Source of the DNA: GCA-2683825 sp965662355 | Lineage (GTDB): Bacteria > Planctomycetota > UBA1135 > GCA-002686595 | Direction of reading: 5' to 3' | DNA length: 42,886 bases | NCBI GenBank assembly: GCA_965662355.1 | Contig: CBFIHP010000031.1 | Coordinates: 1 to 42,886 of the forward strand | Part shown: piece by piece, positions 1 through 8,707 of the stretch | Numbering within the stretch: the stretch's first letter is position 1 | How the letters are laid out: each line of letters begins with the position of its first letter | Position numbers and translations under genes: made by a program | Notes under the pieces: generated by a model | What the model was told of the DNA's origin: nothing | The model's input: the letters and a program-made list of their open reading frames with translations, nothing else | Database searches by the model: none

Positions 1-1
1 G

Positions 2-2527
2 ATCAGCAAGCGCCGCACGGAAACGGCCCGGCGTGCTCGCGAATCGGAATCGGCTCGACCGGAGGCGCGTCCCTCGAGCGCCGAGCTTTGCGAGCGGGCC
101 GAGTTGCAGCGTGTCCTCGGCGAGGCCATGTTGGCGCTCGACGAACCTCTTCGCACGACGGTGCTGTTGCGCTTTCTGGAAGGCCTTGCCCCCAACGAGA
201 TTGCGGAACGGCAGGGTGTTCCACCCAACACGGTGCGCTGGAGGCTTCGGCGCGGGATCGCCGCCATGCGCGAGAAACTGGATCGCGAGGTCGGGCGCAG
301 TTGGGCGGTCGCCCTACTTCCGTTCACTTCCAATGCGGGGGATGGGATTGCGGTGCCTGCGCTCGATTCTCTATCCCTCTTTTCGGTCGCCATGCTCAAG
401 AAGACGATTGTCGCAATTGCCGTGCTGCTGTGTACGGCCTGGTGGGCTGCTCCCTACTTTCGTGAAGGAGACCTCTTGGAGCTCGCCAGCGAGCAGACCG
501 TGCAACCCGAGGTGTCGGAATCGGAGCCCGTTGTGGCCACTTCGGTGCCGGCGGTTGCGGGGCGGCAAGCGGTCGAGATGCCGGAAGAGCCGACACACTT
601 TGCGCCGTCGCAGGCAGTGTCGGGTGCAGCAACGATCGTGTTCCAGGCGTTCGCCAGGGAAACGGGCAAGCCCCTGGCCGGCGTGGCCGTGATGCCGGAA
701 GTTCGAGATCGAGCCCTCGTCGCCTACTCCGAAGCGAAGACGAACCTCACCAACGCGGCTGGCGAATTGCAACTCCAGGTCCCCGCCGAGGAGGTCGTTC
801 ACGTTCAGGCCTGGGGAGAAGATCCGCCGGCCGGACTTGCTGTCCTCGACGTGGGGCCCCTACAGCCGTTGGAATCGTCAACGGTTCGGGTCGAGCTACC
901 GACGCAGGTGGACGTGACCTTCTTCGGACGTGTTCTCGACGAGGCGACTGGAACACCCGTGGCCGATGCCCGCATCCTACCGAAGAATGCGTGCCTACTA
1001 CCCGCGGCGATCGAGCATGCACGTACCGATGCCGCGGGCTATTTCGAGCTGCGTGTCCCCAGCTGGCGTCTGGCCTCCTTCAAGGCCAGCTCATCGGACC
1101 ATGGGCGAGTTGTTTTTGTCCCGCGCAAGGGGCACGGCTCGCGCGACACGGCCCTGGAGATCGAGCTGCCCCCCACGGCGCGCGTCGAGGGTCGGGTCGA
1201 GCTAGGCCGATCCGTGGGGAAAGTCTCGGTCGTGTTCGAGGCCAAGTACTCCGACGTGGAGCGTCCGCGCCCCAGGGAATCGACCCGCTATTCAAAGGAA
1301 GAGTGGATCGCATCGGTCGGGGCCGACGGGGCCTATGCCATCACAGATCTCAACGCTGGAACGCCCTTCAAGGCTCGGTTGGTGGTGGACGGAACGGTCG
1401 TACGGAAGCACTCCGAGGAGATCGTGCTTGCGCCTTCCGAATCGAGGACGCTGGATTGGCATCTCGGCCGAGGTGCGACCCTGTTCGGTAGTCTCATCGA
1501 CCAGAATGGCGAGCCCGTTCCCGAGGCCGAGCTCTGGTTCGTGCCGACTCAGAGGAACCGTGGGCGACGTCTTCGAGCCGGCGACCTTCAGGACGGTCGG
1601 CACGTGACGACCGACGGGCAGGGCGAGTTTCAGCTGCAGGATGTCGATGCGGGACTCTGGCTCGTAGGCCCGGCACCCACCGACCGAGGCCCCGGCCGGC
1701 GATTGGCCCCTTGGGGCAACGCGGTTTCGCTCGACGTAGGTGTCGAGCAGCAGAGGTTGCAGGTCAACGCCTGGAAGAGCCTCCAGATCCGCGGAAGGGT
1801 GCTCGACTTCACCAGCAAGCCGGCCGCTGGCAGGAAGGTGCGCTTCGACTCCGAGGATGGACATACGTTCTCGATAACCACAGATGAAGAGGGACGCTTC
1901 GAGGCCTTCGGTTTGCGTCAGCTTCGCTACACCCTGACCTCGGGGGGCATGGGCTACGCCGACGCACGCTCCGACCCCGAGACCGTACTTCCCGGGCAAG
2001 GAACGATCGAACTGCGCTTGCGCCGAGGCGGGGGCATCCGTGGCCGGATACTCGGCGCCACGGGCTTGGATGCGCGGGGTATGGTGCTCGTGTCCGCCAG
2101 GAACCCCGAAAACGAATTGGATGACTGGATAAGAGTGGGCATTCGCGTCGATGGTTACTTCTCCATCGACGGCCTCGTCCCAGGCCTCTACGACATCTAT
2201 GTGGAGCGGAACGACGGTCGTTGTGCCTACCGGTATGGGCATGAGGTCAAGGCCGGAGCATCCGTTCAAGAGCTCGTATTGAAGCTGGAACCCGCTGCCC
2301 GCATCGTCGTGCGCCTGAATCCGGAAGCACGTTGGGCCTCCTACGACATCTTCATGAACGGGGCCTTCCTCGCCTACGGATCCTGTGCATCTGAAGGTTC
2401 GGAAGCCCACGTCGTGCCTTCCGGATCGCTCGAAGTTCGCTATGCGGATGCGGATGGCCGACAAGGAACAATCCCCGTCGAGACGCGCGTGGGTGAAGAA
2501 CGCAAAGTACTCATCGGGGGCCCCTGA
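2..2527 (+). CDS. Sigma-70 region 4 / membrane helix / carboxypeptidase-regulatory-like repeat fusion (5' partial)
   Basis: The reading frame is open from the window edge, so the true start lies upstream; a TTG at 104 is only the first internal start-like codon. The visible N-terminus is a sigma-70 region 4 helix-turn-helix (PLRTTVLLRFLEGLAPNEI through VRWRLRRGIAAMREKL), expected to bind the -35 element. About 55 residues later comes one hydrophobic helix (TIVAIAVLLCTAWWAAPYF), then about 680 residues with five or six repeats of the type xxGRVLDxxGxPVxxAxV...TDxxGxFxL, typical of CarboxypepD_reg-like beta-sandwiches. The layout puts a DNA-binding sigma module in the cytoplasm and a long beta-rich stalk outside. 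The gene converges on the anti-sigma-like gene at 2576. Region 2 is not visible, so whether it is a complete ECF factor cannot be judged. The fold assignments come from family patterns; the membrane-tethered role is inference. Confidence 0.8.
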   Translation: MSKRRTETARRARESESARPEARPSSAELCERAELQRVLGEAMLALDEPLRTTVLLRFLEGLAPNEIAERQGVPPNTVRWRLRRGIAAMREKLDREVGRSWAVALLPFTSNAGDGIAVPALDSLSLFSVAMLKKTIVAIAVLLCTAWWAAPYFREGDLLELASEQTVQPEVSESEPVVATSVPAVAGRQAVEMPEEPTHFAPSQAVSGAATIVFQAFARETGKPLAGVAVMPEVRDRALVAYSEAKTNLTNAAGELQLQVPAEEVVHVQAWGEDPPAGLAVLDVGPLQPLESSTVRVELPTQVDVTFFGRVLDEATGTPVADARILPKNACLLPAAIEHARTDAAGYFELRVPSWRLASFKASSSDHGRVVFVPRKGHGSRDTALEIELPPTARVEGRVELGRSVGKVSVVFEAKYSDVERPRPRESTRYSKEEWIASVGADGAYAITDLNAGTPFKARLVVDGTVVRKHSEEIVLAPSESRTLDWHLGRGATLFGSLIDQNGEPVPEAELWFVPTQRNRGRRLRAGDLQDGRHVTTDGQGEFQLQDVDAGLWLVGPAPTDRGPGRRLAPWGNAVSLDVGVEQQRLQVNAWKSLQIRGRVLDFTSKPAAGRKVRFDSEDGHTFSITTDEEGRFEAFGLRQLRYTLTSGGMGYADARSDPETVLPGQGTIELRLRRGGGIRGRILGATGLDARGMVLVSARNPENELDDWIRVGIRVDGYFSIDGLVPGLYDIYVERNDGRCAYRYGHEVKAGASVQELVLKLEPAARIVVRLNPEARWASYDIFMNGAFLAYGSCASEGSEAHVVPSGSLEVRYADADGRQGTIPVETRVGEERKVLIGGP

Positions 2528-2575
2528 GCGTCTACATCGTCATATCGCAGGGGAGGGCCTGCAAACGGATCTGCG

Positions 2576-3088
2576 CTAGAACTCCTCGAGCGGTTTGCTG
2601 AGCTTTGTCGGCAGAACGAGAACCAAGAGGCGCTGGGAGTCCTCCAGCAGGTTCTGGGCTTCCTGCTCGAGTTGGAGGTTGGCCGTTCCCGGGGCCTGGA
2701 GCATGGGCTCGATCAGGTCGAAGACTCCGAGGGTCAGCTCGGCGATCGGGGCCGGGGACTCAGCCTTCGAAGAGGTTTCCTCCCTTGTGTAGAGGAAGGC
2801 CAGAAGCGCGGCGGCGGCGAGCGTCGCAGCCAGGGGGATCCGTTGCCAGCGCGGTGCTGGGTGTCGTACGAGCTCTGGGGTGGATGATTCCGAGTCACGC
2901 TGCACTCGGTCACGCTGCACTTGGTCCATGATCCGCCCACGGAGTCCGGCGGGGGTCTGGGCGGACAGGGCCCGTGCGCCATCGCGCAGATGGGACTCGA
3001 GCCGTTGCCGGTGCTCGGGATTCTCGGAGGGCAAGGTCATTTCGGGGTCGGTTGTCGTACCCCGGAGCAAGAAGCGCAGGAGTCTCAT
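2576..3088 (-). CDS. Membrane anti-sigma-factor-like protein
   Basis: This 170-residue protein starts at an ATG whose last bases form an ATGA overlap with the stop of the ECF sigma gene. GGGAGG lies a suitable distance upstream and supports this start over an in-frame one at 3133. Residues 1-80 are polar and charged and probably cytoplasmic. A single hydrophobic segment follows (IPLAATLAAAALLAFLY), then an approximately 70-residue exported tail rich in Leu and Glu. No HxxxCxxC zinc anti-sigma motif is present, so the role rests on size, topology and translational coupling to the sigma factor. It would hold the sigma factor at the membrane until a signal releases it, which is inference. It could instead be an unrelated single-pass protein. 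Confidence 0.6.
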   Translation of the reverse strand: MRLLRFLLRGTTTDPEMTLPSENPEHRQRLESHLRDGARALSAQTPAGLRGRIMDQVQRDRVQRDSESSTPELVRHPAPRWQRIPLAATLAAAALLAFLYTREETSSKAESPAPIAELTLGVFDLIEPMLQAPGTANLQLEQEAQNLLEDSQRLLVLVLPTKLSKPLEEF

Positions 3089-3780
3089 TTGCGACCTCCC
3101 GTATTCTGAACCAGATAGGGCTCGGGTGCGCACCGGTTCCCCCTATTTTCATCCGGGCCCCCGGCGGCGATGGGCTGCATTGGATCGAACCCGAGCGGAG
3201 GTAGATGTTTTGCCAGGACTTCCCGTGCGCGGTGCAACAAGACTCGCACGCTGACAGCGCGCTTGCCGAGGATGCGCGAGATTTCATCGATCGAGAGGTC
3301 TTCGGCGTAGCGCAGCCACAAGGCCGAACGTTGCTCGACCTTGAGGACCTGGGACGCGATACGCCAGAGACGAATGCCTTCCTCGCGCTCTTGCGCGGCA
3401 TCGGCGGGGTCCGTCGTGGCGTCCGGAGAGTCCCAATGCACGGGTGCTTGGGTTTCCTCCGAGCTCGAACGTTTGCGCACGTGACTGACAGCGAGGTGCT
3501 TGCCCAGCGTGAAGAGCCAGGTCGAGAAACGTCGCGAGGGGTCATATAGGGGAAGCTTGTGCCAAGCGCGCAGGAAGGTCTCTTGCGCGATCTCCTCGGC
3601 CACTTCGCAACTCCCAACGCGCAGGAGCAAGAACTGATAGAGCGGGCCTTCGAAACGGGCGACCAGTTCCTCGAAGGAACGGGCCGCCAGTTCTCTTCCA
3701 CTCTGGGCCTCCCGAGCAAGATCCTCGGGTGTGCGCGTCTCGAACTCGTGCTCGAAACCGGATTGGGCCGCTTCGTTCAT
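3085..3780 (-). CDS. ECF-type RNA polymerase sigma factor
   Basis: This 231-residue sigma factor has region 2 at about residues 36-104 (FEELVARFEGPLYQF, then AEEIAQETFLRAW and RFSTWLFTLGKHLAVSHVRK) and region 4 at about 145-193 (LKVEQRSALWLRYAEDLSI, then VSVRVLLHRAREVLAKHL). It lacks regions 1 and 3, as expected for the extracytoplasmic-function group, and directs RNA polymerase to a small regulon. About 35 Pro/Gly-rich residues follow region 4 and match no domain I know. AGGAG abuts the ATG at 3780 with no spacing, which is unusual. It begins 19 bases after an exported-protein gene and its stop overlaps the anti-sigma-like gene, so the three probably form one operon, perhaps autoregulated. 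Confidence 0.92.
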   Translation of the reverse strand: MNEAAQSGFEHEFETRTPEDLAREAQSGRELAARSFEELVARFEGPLYQFLLLRVGSCEVAEEIAQETFLRAWHKLPLYDPSRRFSTWLFTLGKHLAVSHVRKRSSSEETQAPVHWDSPDATTDPADAAQEREEGIRLWRIASQVLKVEQRSALWLRYAEDLSIDEISRILGKRAVSVRVLLHRAREVLAKHLPPLGFDPMQPIAAGGPDENRGNRCAPEPYLVQNTGGRK

Positions 3781-3799
3781 CTCCTGAAGGACCTGTGCC

Positions 3800-4798
3800 C
3801 TAGAAAGGCCCGTGCGTGTCTTCGAGCGCTTTGATCTCCTCGACCAGGTTGCGCACGTTGTAGGAGAAGTTGATCAAGATCTGGTTGCCACGCGTGTCGA
3901 CGCGGATGGCCTCCAGCAGGTTGCCAACACCGAACTCCTGCGCGGCGAAATAGCCGAGTGCTTTGAAGCCCTCGATCATTTTGGATGCCTGCAGTGCGTC
4001 CTCGGGAGAGCTGGCCATGGCCGAAATCGTGGCGTCCAAGGTTCCGTTCGTCTCGCCGAGATCGATGTGGATGTTCTTCGTGAGGCTGGCGATGCGCGAC
4101 GCGGGCGGGAGGTCGTCCACACCGGGGATCGATGCCGTGCTGAGATAGAAGAACGAGTCAGGGGCGGGCGTGATCGGAAGTAGGCCGTTTCCGTTCAAGT
4201 GGTTGGGTGCTTCGCCGCGAACGATCTTTGCGGCCTCGATCGTGCTGGCCTGATGATCGGAGAGCACGATGACCCGTTCGCCGCTGGTGAGCGGGTGGAT
4301 GTAGGCGACAGCATCATCATCTCCACGCTCGCTCCAGACGTGCAGTTCAAGACCTTCGACGGTGACCCGCCTGTATTCCTTCTCTTCCTGGATGCGTGCC
4401 AACGCCTGATCGATATTTCCGGAGGCGGTGATGATGGCCACGCCGTCGTCGGAATCGCTGGTCTTGCTGTAGGCCGTCAGGGACTTCAGATCCGTGAAGG
4501 GGTCGATCCCGAACTCCTGGCGAATCTCATCGAGCTCGATGTTGATGTCGTCTTCGTGCTCCACGAGCATTTTCCAGGTGCTCGTCTTCTGGAAGCTCTC
4601 GAAGTCGAAGTGCAGGACGAGCTGGGCCTCGGGGGAAATCCATTCGCGCTTCAGGCCCGACCGGGCCTTCAGGGCCTCGGCCTCGAGGCTGGCCAGGGGC
4701 TTCAGCTCCGGTTGGCTCTTTGACTCGGAGGCGTTCGACAGGGTCGTCAGGGTGGCCAACGCCAGGCCTGCGGTGAGCGGAAGGAGTGCGGCTTTCAT
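3800..4798 (-). CDS. Exported protein of unknown function upstream of the ECF sigma gene
   Basis: This 332-residue protein has a clear signal peptide (KAALLPLTAGLALATLTTL, followed by SNASES). The mature part mixes acidic helices with beta strands and has only isolated hydrophobic residues, suggesting a soluble periplasmic or surface protein. I recognise no catalytic motif and no cysteine cluster. A statement such as SGERVIVLSDHQASTIEAA near the middle looks like a Rossmann-like or ferredoxin-like repeat seen in large planctomycete exported proteins, but I cannot name the family. It is the first gene of a likely operon with the ECF sigma factor and the anti-sigma-like gene, so it could be a regulon target or the sensed component. 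Only a weak GGA precedes the start. Confidence 0.7.
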   Translation of the reverse strand: MKAALLPLTAGLALATLTTLSNASESKSQPELKPLASLEAEALKARSGLKREWISPEAQLVLHFDFESFQKTSTWKMLVEHEDDINIELDEIRQEFGIDPFTDLKSLTAYSKTSDSDDGVAIITASGNIDQALARIQEEKEYRRVTVEGLELHVWSERGDDDAVAYIHPLTSGERVIVLSDHQASTIEAAKIVRGEAPNHLNGNGLLPITPAPDSFFYLSTASIPGVDDLPPASRIASLTKNIHIDLGETNGTLDATISAMASSPEDALQASKMIEGFKALGYFAAQEFGVGNLLEAIRVDTRGNQILINFSYNVRNLVEEIKALEDTHGPF

Positions 4799-4971
4799 CG
4801 GTGGTTATTTCCTGATACGAGGAGTTTTGTGGGGGAGGCGCCCCGAAGGCGGCGCTTTCCGCCGAATCCACCGCTCCTACGCAGCTGGGTCGTTTTGCGT
4901 TTCGGAAAGGGTGGGTAGTTTCCGTGGATTCCTCGCAACTGGAATACGCGTGCGGCAGTCCGGGATGTGTG

Positions 4972-5787
4972 ATGAAGCCACTTCTTTGGTCTGTTGTTTG
5001 TGCGGGATCCCTGCTCGCCTGTGCGGGGTACTGGGCCACGGAACACATCACCAGCATGGAAAATGTGGGCGTGCGTTATGCGCGCACCCCTGTCGAAAGA
5101 CAGGACGAGGACCTCGCCGTCTCCTGTCTTGTCTGGGGCCAGGTCACACCCCAGCTAAACGCTGTTTCCAGCTCGGACCTCGACGGATACGTGGGCGTCA
5201 TCGCGCGGCTCCTTTCCTCCTATGGAAAAGCTGACTTCGATGCGTTCCTTTCCCTGAGGGCGCCTGACATTGTCCACGCGGAACACAGGCAGGCCTCCAA
5301 ACTGGATGAACTGAACGGTTTCGCCAACCAGCTCGGAGGCCAGGCGGATCCAGCGCCGGAGACCTGGTTGGAGGCGTTGCGCAGGTTTTGGTTCGCTTAC
5401 TACGAAGAGCCCCCGGTTCAGCGCTGGATACCGGAGAACACTGTCCTCATGCGCGGCGAGCCCTTGGCGACGCATGCGGGATGGAAAGACTCCTTCGAGC
5501 GACTGCGCGCAACGCTCGCGGGCTCGCTCATCGACCACAACCTGGTGATTCCAGCCCCTCGTTCTCAGCACCCGGACTTCATCGGGCAGGAACGTGTTCG
5601 GGCGGTACCGATCGAGTGGTTCGACCTCGTCTTGGGTTTCGAAACACCCCAGCTGGATCGGGGGCGCCTCCTCGTGCAATTCGTTCAGCGCCAAGACCAG
5701 CCGGGTGAGTGGTTTCTACACCGTGCGGTGACAGCTCTGAAAACGCGCTCCTCCCAATCCTCTCTTCATCGACAACTGATCCTCTGA
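4972..5787 (+). CDS. Exported or lipoprotein-like protein of unknown function
   Basis: The ATG at 4972 is preferred over an in-frame GTG at 4924 because the protein then begins directly with an export signal (MKPLLWSVVCAGSLLACAG). The LLAC at residues 14-17 could be a lipobox, although Leu at -2 is not ideal; it may instead be an ordinary signal peptide or anchor. The remaining roughly 250 residues are soluble and contain aromatic-rich segments such as RRFWFAYYEEPPVQRW and VPIEWFDLVLGFETPQL. I do not recognise the family. It is divergent from the sigma operon at 4798 and ends 14 bases before the small cysteine-rich protein, so those two may be cotranscribed. Confidence 0.65.
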   Translation: MKPLLWSVVCAGSLLACAGYWATEHITSMENVGVRYARTPVERQDEDLAVSCLVWGQVTPQLNAVSSSDLDGYVGVIARLLSSYGKADFDAFLSLRAPDIVHAEHRQASKLDELNGFANQLGGQADPAPETWLEALRRFWFAYYEEPPVQRWIPENTVLMRGEPLATHAGWKDSFERLRATLAGSLIDHNLVIPAPRSQHPDFIGQERVRAVPIEWFDLVLGFETPQLDRGRLLVQFVQRQDQPGEWFLHRAVTALKTRSSQSSLHRQLIL

Positions 5788-5801
5788 TTGAAAGGTACTA
5801 C

Positions 5802-6083
5802 ATGATTCAAAAGGCCATGAGCCGCACCCTTTCCGGGTTCGTCGCCGTGGGTGCCACGCTTTGTCTTGCTGTTGCTTCGGCGCAGGCTCCGGGGCAGCAG
5901 CCCGATGACCCTCCGGCGATTGCCTGTGGATGTACCGCGAAGTCGGTCGAGTGCGTCTTCGGCACCGATGACGGATGCCAGATCTCAGGCTGCAAGTTCG
6001 GCTGCAGGTGTGTGACCGCCCGCTGCTGGCTGGGCTTCCCTTCGTCGGCGACGTGTGAGTGTCTGTTCCCCGAGCCTGGGTGA
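5802..6083 (+). CDS. Small secreted cysteine-rich protein
   Basis: This 93-residue protein is preceded by AAAGG seven bases before the ATG. Residues 1-29 form a signal peptide ending SAQA. The mature 64 residues contain ten cysteines: two in a CGC, one each in VEC, DGC, SGC, FGC and RC, then ARC, and a final CEC. The even number and dense spacing suggest a disulfide-stabilised extracellular miniprotein; metal binding is an alternative. No family is recognised. A strong stem-loop (6092-6126) follows the stop, before the next repeat-protein gene. Function is unknown. Confidence 0.7.
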   Translation: MIQKAMSRTLSGFVAVGATLCLAVASAQAPGQQPDDPPAIACGCTAKSVECVFGTDDGCQISGCKFGCRCVTARCWLGFPSSATCECLFPEPG

Positions 6084-6091
6084 ATGGAGTC

Positions 6092-6126
6092 GTCCGGCGG
6101 TGGGTGAGATGAACCCATCGCCGGAC
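6092..6126 (+). other. 14-bp stem-loop after the cysteine-rich gene
   Basis: Bases 6092-6105 pair with 6113-6126 across a seven-base GAGATGA loop. Thirteen pairs are Watson-Crick and one is G-U. No T tract follows, so it is not a classical intrinsic terminator. It could stabilise the short upstream mRNA, attenuate readthrough, or be coincidental. Confidence 0.5.
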
Positions 6127-6172
6127 CTTCCGGTTCATTGGATCCCTGGGAACAAAACGGAAGGGAACGAAC

Positions 6173-8596
6173 ATGAAGCGCTCTTTGTTAGGCGCCTTGC
6201 TCGCGGTCGTGGGGCTCCTGGCCACCTGGCTTCTCTATGCGCCTGCCCGCGGGAGCGAGCCTGTCGTCGTCGCTCCTGTCGAGGTCACGAAGCCCTCGGT
6301 CGAAAAGGAGAGGAGGTATGAGCTCGACAGGGAAACGGACACCCGCAAGGCTCTCGTCTCCCTGCGACAAGACGAGTCGATTGCGAGGGGAGCGCGAGCT
6401 GGCGGCGAGCACCTCAGCCTGATACAGGCTTGCTTCATCGATGCGGACCGACGACCCCTCGCTGGCGTTCTGCTGCATAGGGTCGGCCGCCGGAAGGCCA
6501 TCGCTCGAAGCGATGCGGGAGGCCGAGTTTCCATCTTGGTAGAGCTGGACCCGGGGCTCGAGCGTTTGGAATTCGAAGCCCGGCTCCTCGGCTTTGCCGT
6601 CGAGCGTCGGGAGATCCTGCGGGACGGGGATCGGCCGTTCTGGATCGGTGACTGGATTTTGACTCCGGGTCGCAAGGTTGCCGGAAGCGTCGTCGATGCG
6701 AACGGCGTTCCTGTCGCTGATGCCCGTGTCGCCGTGCTCGAGGACCGATCCCGGCTCACCCCGCGCGAGAATCCCAAGGGCGCCCTCGAGCTACCGTGGA
6801 AGCTACGCCGGTGCGATGGCTTCGAGCGCCTTCGGGCTGCGGGGGGGCAAGTCGTGGAGACGGACGAGCATGGCGGCTTTGTCTTGGCCGCACCTGCCCG
6901 AGGGTTGCGCCTGGTCGCGGGCCGGGGGGGCGCTTGCGGTCGCTCAGCACGGCTCGAGGTCGGCCCCGAGCCCGTATCGGGCGTGCTGCTGCGGCTCGAG
7001 GTCTGTCCGTCTTCCGAGCTGCGGGGAATCGTTCTCGACCCGACCGGGATCCCGGTGCCCTATGCGCGTGTCCGGATCCAGACGCCTACGCGCTTCCAGG
7101 ACTTCTGCGCGGACGAGGAGGGCGCCTTCACCTTTCCTTTAAATGGGGAAGAGGAACGGGAAGTGGAGGTGCGGGCCTGCGATCCCCTGGGGCGCTATCG
7201 GGAAACGCGTCGGGTCGGACGACTGTCTCCGGAGTACCTCCTCGAGCTGCTGCTGACCGAGGCTCGCTGGTTCGAGATCCACGTACGCGATGCAAGCGGC
7301 GCAGCCATCGAGCAGTTTGGGTTTGAACTGGTCGATCGGAACGATGTGCGCCTGGGTGCCAATCCCGGTTTCCCGGCGGTTGCGCACGCTCCAGATGGGG
7401 TCGCCCGCGTTGCGCTGCCGTGGGGGGAATTCTTCATCCACGTTCACGGGGGTGGGTATCGCCCGTATCGCAGCGGTCCCCTGCAGGCGGAGCTCCTGGG
7501 GGAATCGATCATGTGCCGGCTCGAGCTTGGCGGCGCACTCGTCGGGACCCTACGTTTCACGGGGCTTCCGGTAGCCGGGGCCAAGGTCGCGCTGTTTCCC
7601 GTTCTCGAACGGCCGACGCTCATGAACGGGTTCCCGCTGATACGTCAGATCGATCCCGACTCCAGTGCGATTACCGACGAGCGGGGTCGCTTTGCCCTGG
7701 GCGTGCGCCACGCAGGGAGCTTCCACGTCGTCGCGGAGAGTGGGGGCCTGCCGCCGCTCGAAGTCGGGCCCATCTGGTTGGGGATCGATACTCATCTGGA
7801 AAAGGACCTCGAGCTTCTGCAGGGAGGCGCTTTGAAGGTGATCGTGGTCCCGGTGGACCCGGCCGCGGATCCGACCGGGAAAATCGTTGGTCTTGCGAAC
7901 GGCAATGGTGATGTCCGCACCCGGCGCTGCGGGCCCGAGGGCTTCGTGCTCTTCGAGGGGCTCGCCCCCGGTCCCTGGCTTGCGGCCCTATGTCAGCGCG
8001 AAATTCAGCCGGGGGTTCGACATACGCAGGGAGATCCCGGCGGCGTACCCGAAGCGCGGAAGAATGCACTCGTGCATCCCGGCGAGCTGACGGAGCTTGT
8101 CTTGGATGGGGCGGAAGAAACGCAACGGGCGAACACCCTCACGGGACGCTTCAGCGTCAATGGCTCGCCGGCCCAGGGGTGGACGGCCTACCTGAAGGAC
8201 GAGCAGGGTCGCTTGAGTGCTCCGGTGCCCCTCGCCGCCGGGGTCTTTCGGCTGGGTTCCGATTCGACCGGTCCGCACGAGCTCGTGTTGCGGGACTCGC
8301 GCGGTCGGTTGTGGCTCGAGCCGATCGAGATGGTCGCTGGCAATCGTACCTGGGCGCGTCAGCTCGAGCTGTCGGTATGGAAAGTCCCCGAGCTACCCTC
8401 CGAGCGGGAAGGCACGCTCGTGTTTCACGAATGGCGGGCGGGAACGGCTCGCTTCTTGACGTTGCTCTCCCCGGGCTCTGACGGGAGTCTGCTCGAGGTT
8501 CCGCAGGGGCCCGGGCGCATCCTGCGATACGCGTCGAAGCGTGCTCTGGAAAACCAAGTTTCCGAGGTGATGGCCAGGGTTTCCGTGGGGGATTGA
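6173..8596 (+). CDS. Large membrane-anchored carboxypeptidase-regulatory-like repeat protein
   Basis: This 807-residue protein starts at an ATG preceded by GGAAGGG. An N-terminal signal or anchor helix (LLGALLAVVGLLATWLLY) is followed by a Val/Pro/Glu-rich spacer. The bulk is repeated beta-sandwich modules: the recurring pattern is GxVxDxxGxPVxxAxV followed by TDxxGxF, seen at VAGSVVDANGVPVADARV, LRGIVLDPTGIPVPYARV and LVGTLRFTGLPVAGAKV. These match CarboxypepD_reg-like or transthyretin-like domains, usually structural or carbohydrate-binding rather than catalytic. I see no peptidase motif. The repeat style matches the exported half of the sigma fusion at 2-2527, so the two may share a surface role or partner. 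Confidence 0.75.
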   Translation: MKRSLLGALLAVVGLLATWLLYAPARGSEPVVVAPVEVTKPSVEKERRYELDRETDTRKALVSLRQDESIARGARAGGEHLSLIQACFIDADRRPLAGVLLHRVGRRKAIARSDAGGRVSILVELDPGLERLEFEARLLGFAVERREILRDGDRPFWIGDWILTPGRKVAGSVVDANGVPVADARVAVLEDRSRLTPRENPKGALELPWKLRRCDGFERLRAAGGQVVETDEHGGFVLAAPARGLRLVAGRGGACGRSARLEVGPEPVSGVLLRLEVCPSSELRGIVLDPTGIPVPYARVRIQTPTRFQDFCADEEGAFTFPLNGEEEREVEVRACDPLGRYRETRRVGRLSPEYLLELLLTEARWFEIHVRDASGAAIEQFGFELVDRNDVRLGANPGFPAVAHAPDGVARVALPWGEFFIHVHGGGYRPYRSGPLQAELLGESIMCRLELGGALVGTLRFTGLPVAGAKVALFPVLERPTLMNGFPLIRQIDPDSSAITDERGRFALGVRHAGSFHVVAESGGLPPLEVGPIWLGIDTHLEKDLELLQGGALKVIVVPVDPAADPTGKIVGLANGNGDVRTRRCGPEGFVLFEGLAPGPWLAALCQREIQPGVRHTQGDPGGVPEARKNALVHPGELTELVLDGAEETQRANTLTGRFSVNGSPAQGWTAYLKDEQGRLSAPVPLAAGVFRLGSDSTGPHELVLRDSRGRLWLEPIEMVAGNRTWARQLELSVWKVPELPSEREGTLVFHEWRAGTARFLTLLSPGSDGSLLEVPQGPGRILRYASKRALENQVSEVMARVSVGD

Positions 8597-8707
8597 AGAA
8601 ATGCAGGGCGTGTAGGAGACGATCCTGTCTCGGCCCAGCGCGAGGCGGTAGGCTCTCGTCTCGTTCGCCGATTCCCCGGCACCAAAGACCCAGACCCGTT
8701 CCATTTC

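Noticed and set aside
1292..2464. Minus-strand frame of 390 codons opposite the sigma fusion
   Set aside because: It is a shadow of the plus-strand repeat protein: no motif, and the plus strand encodes a consistent array of beta-sandwich repeats.
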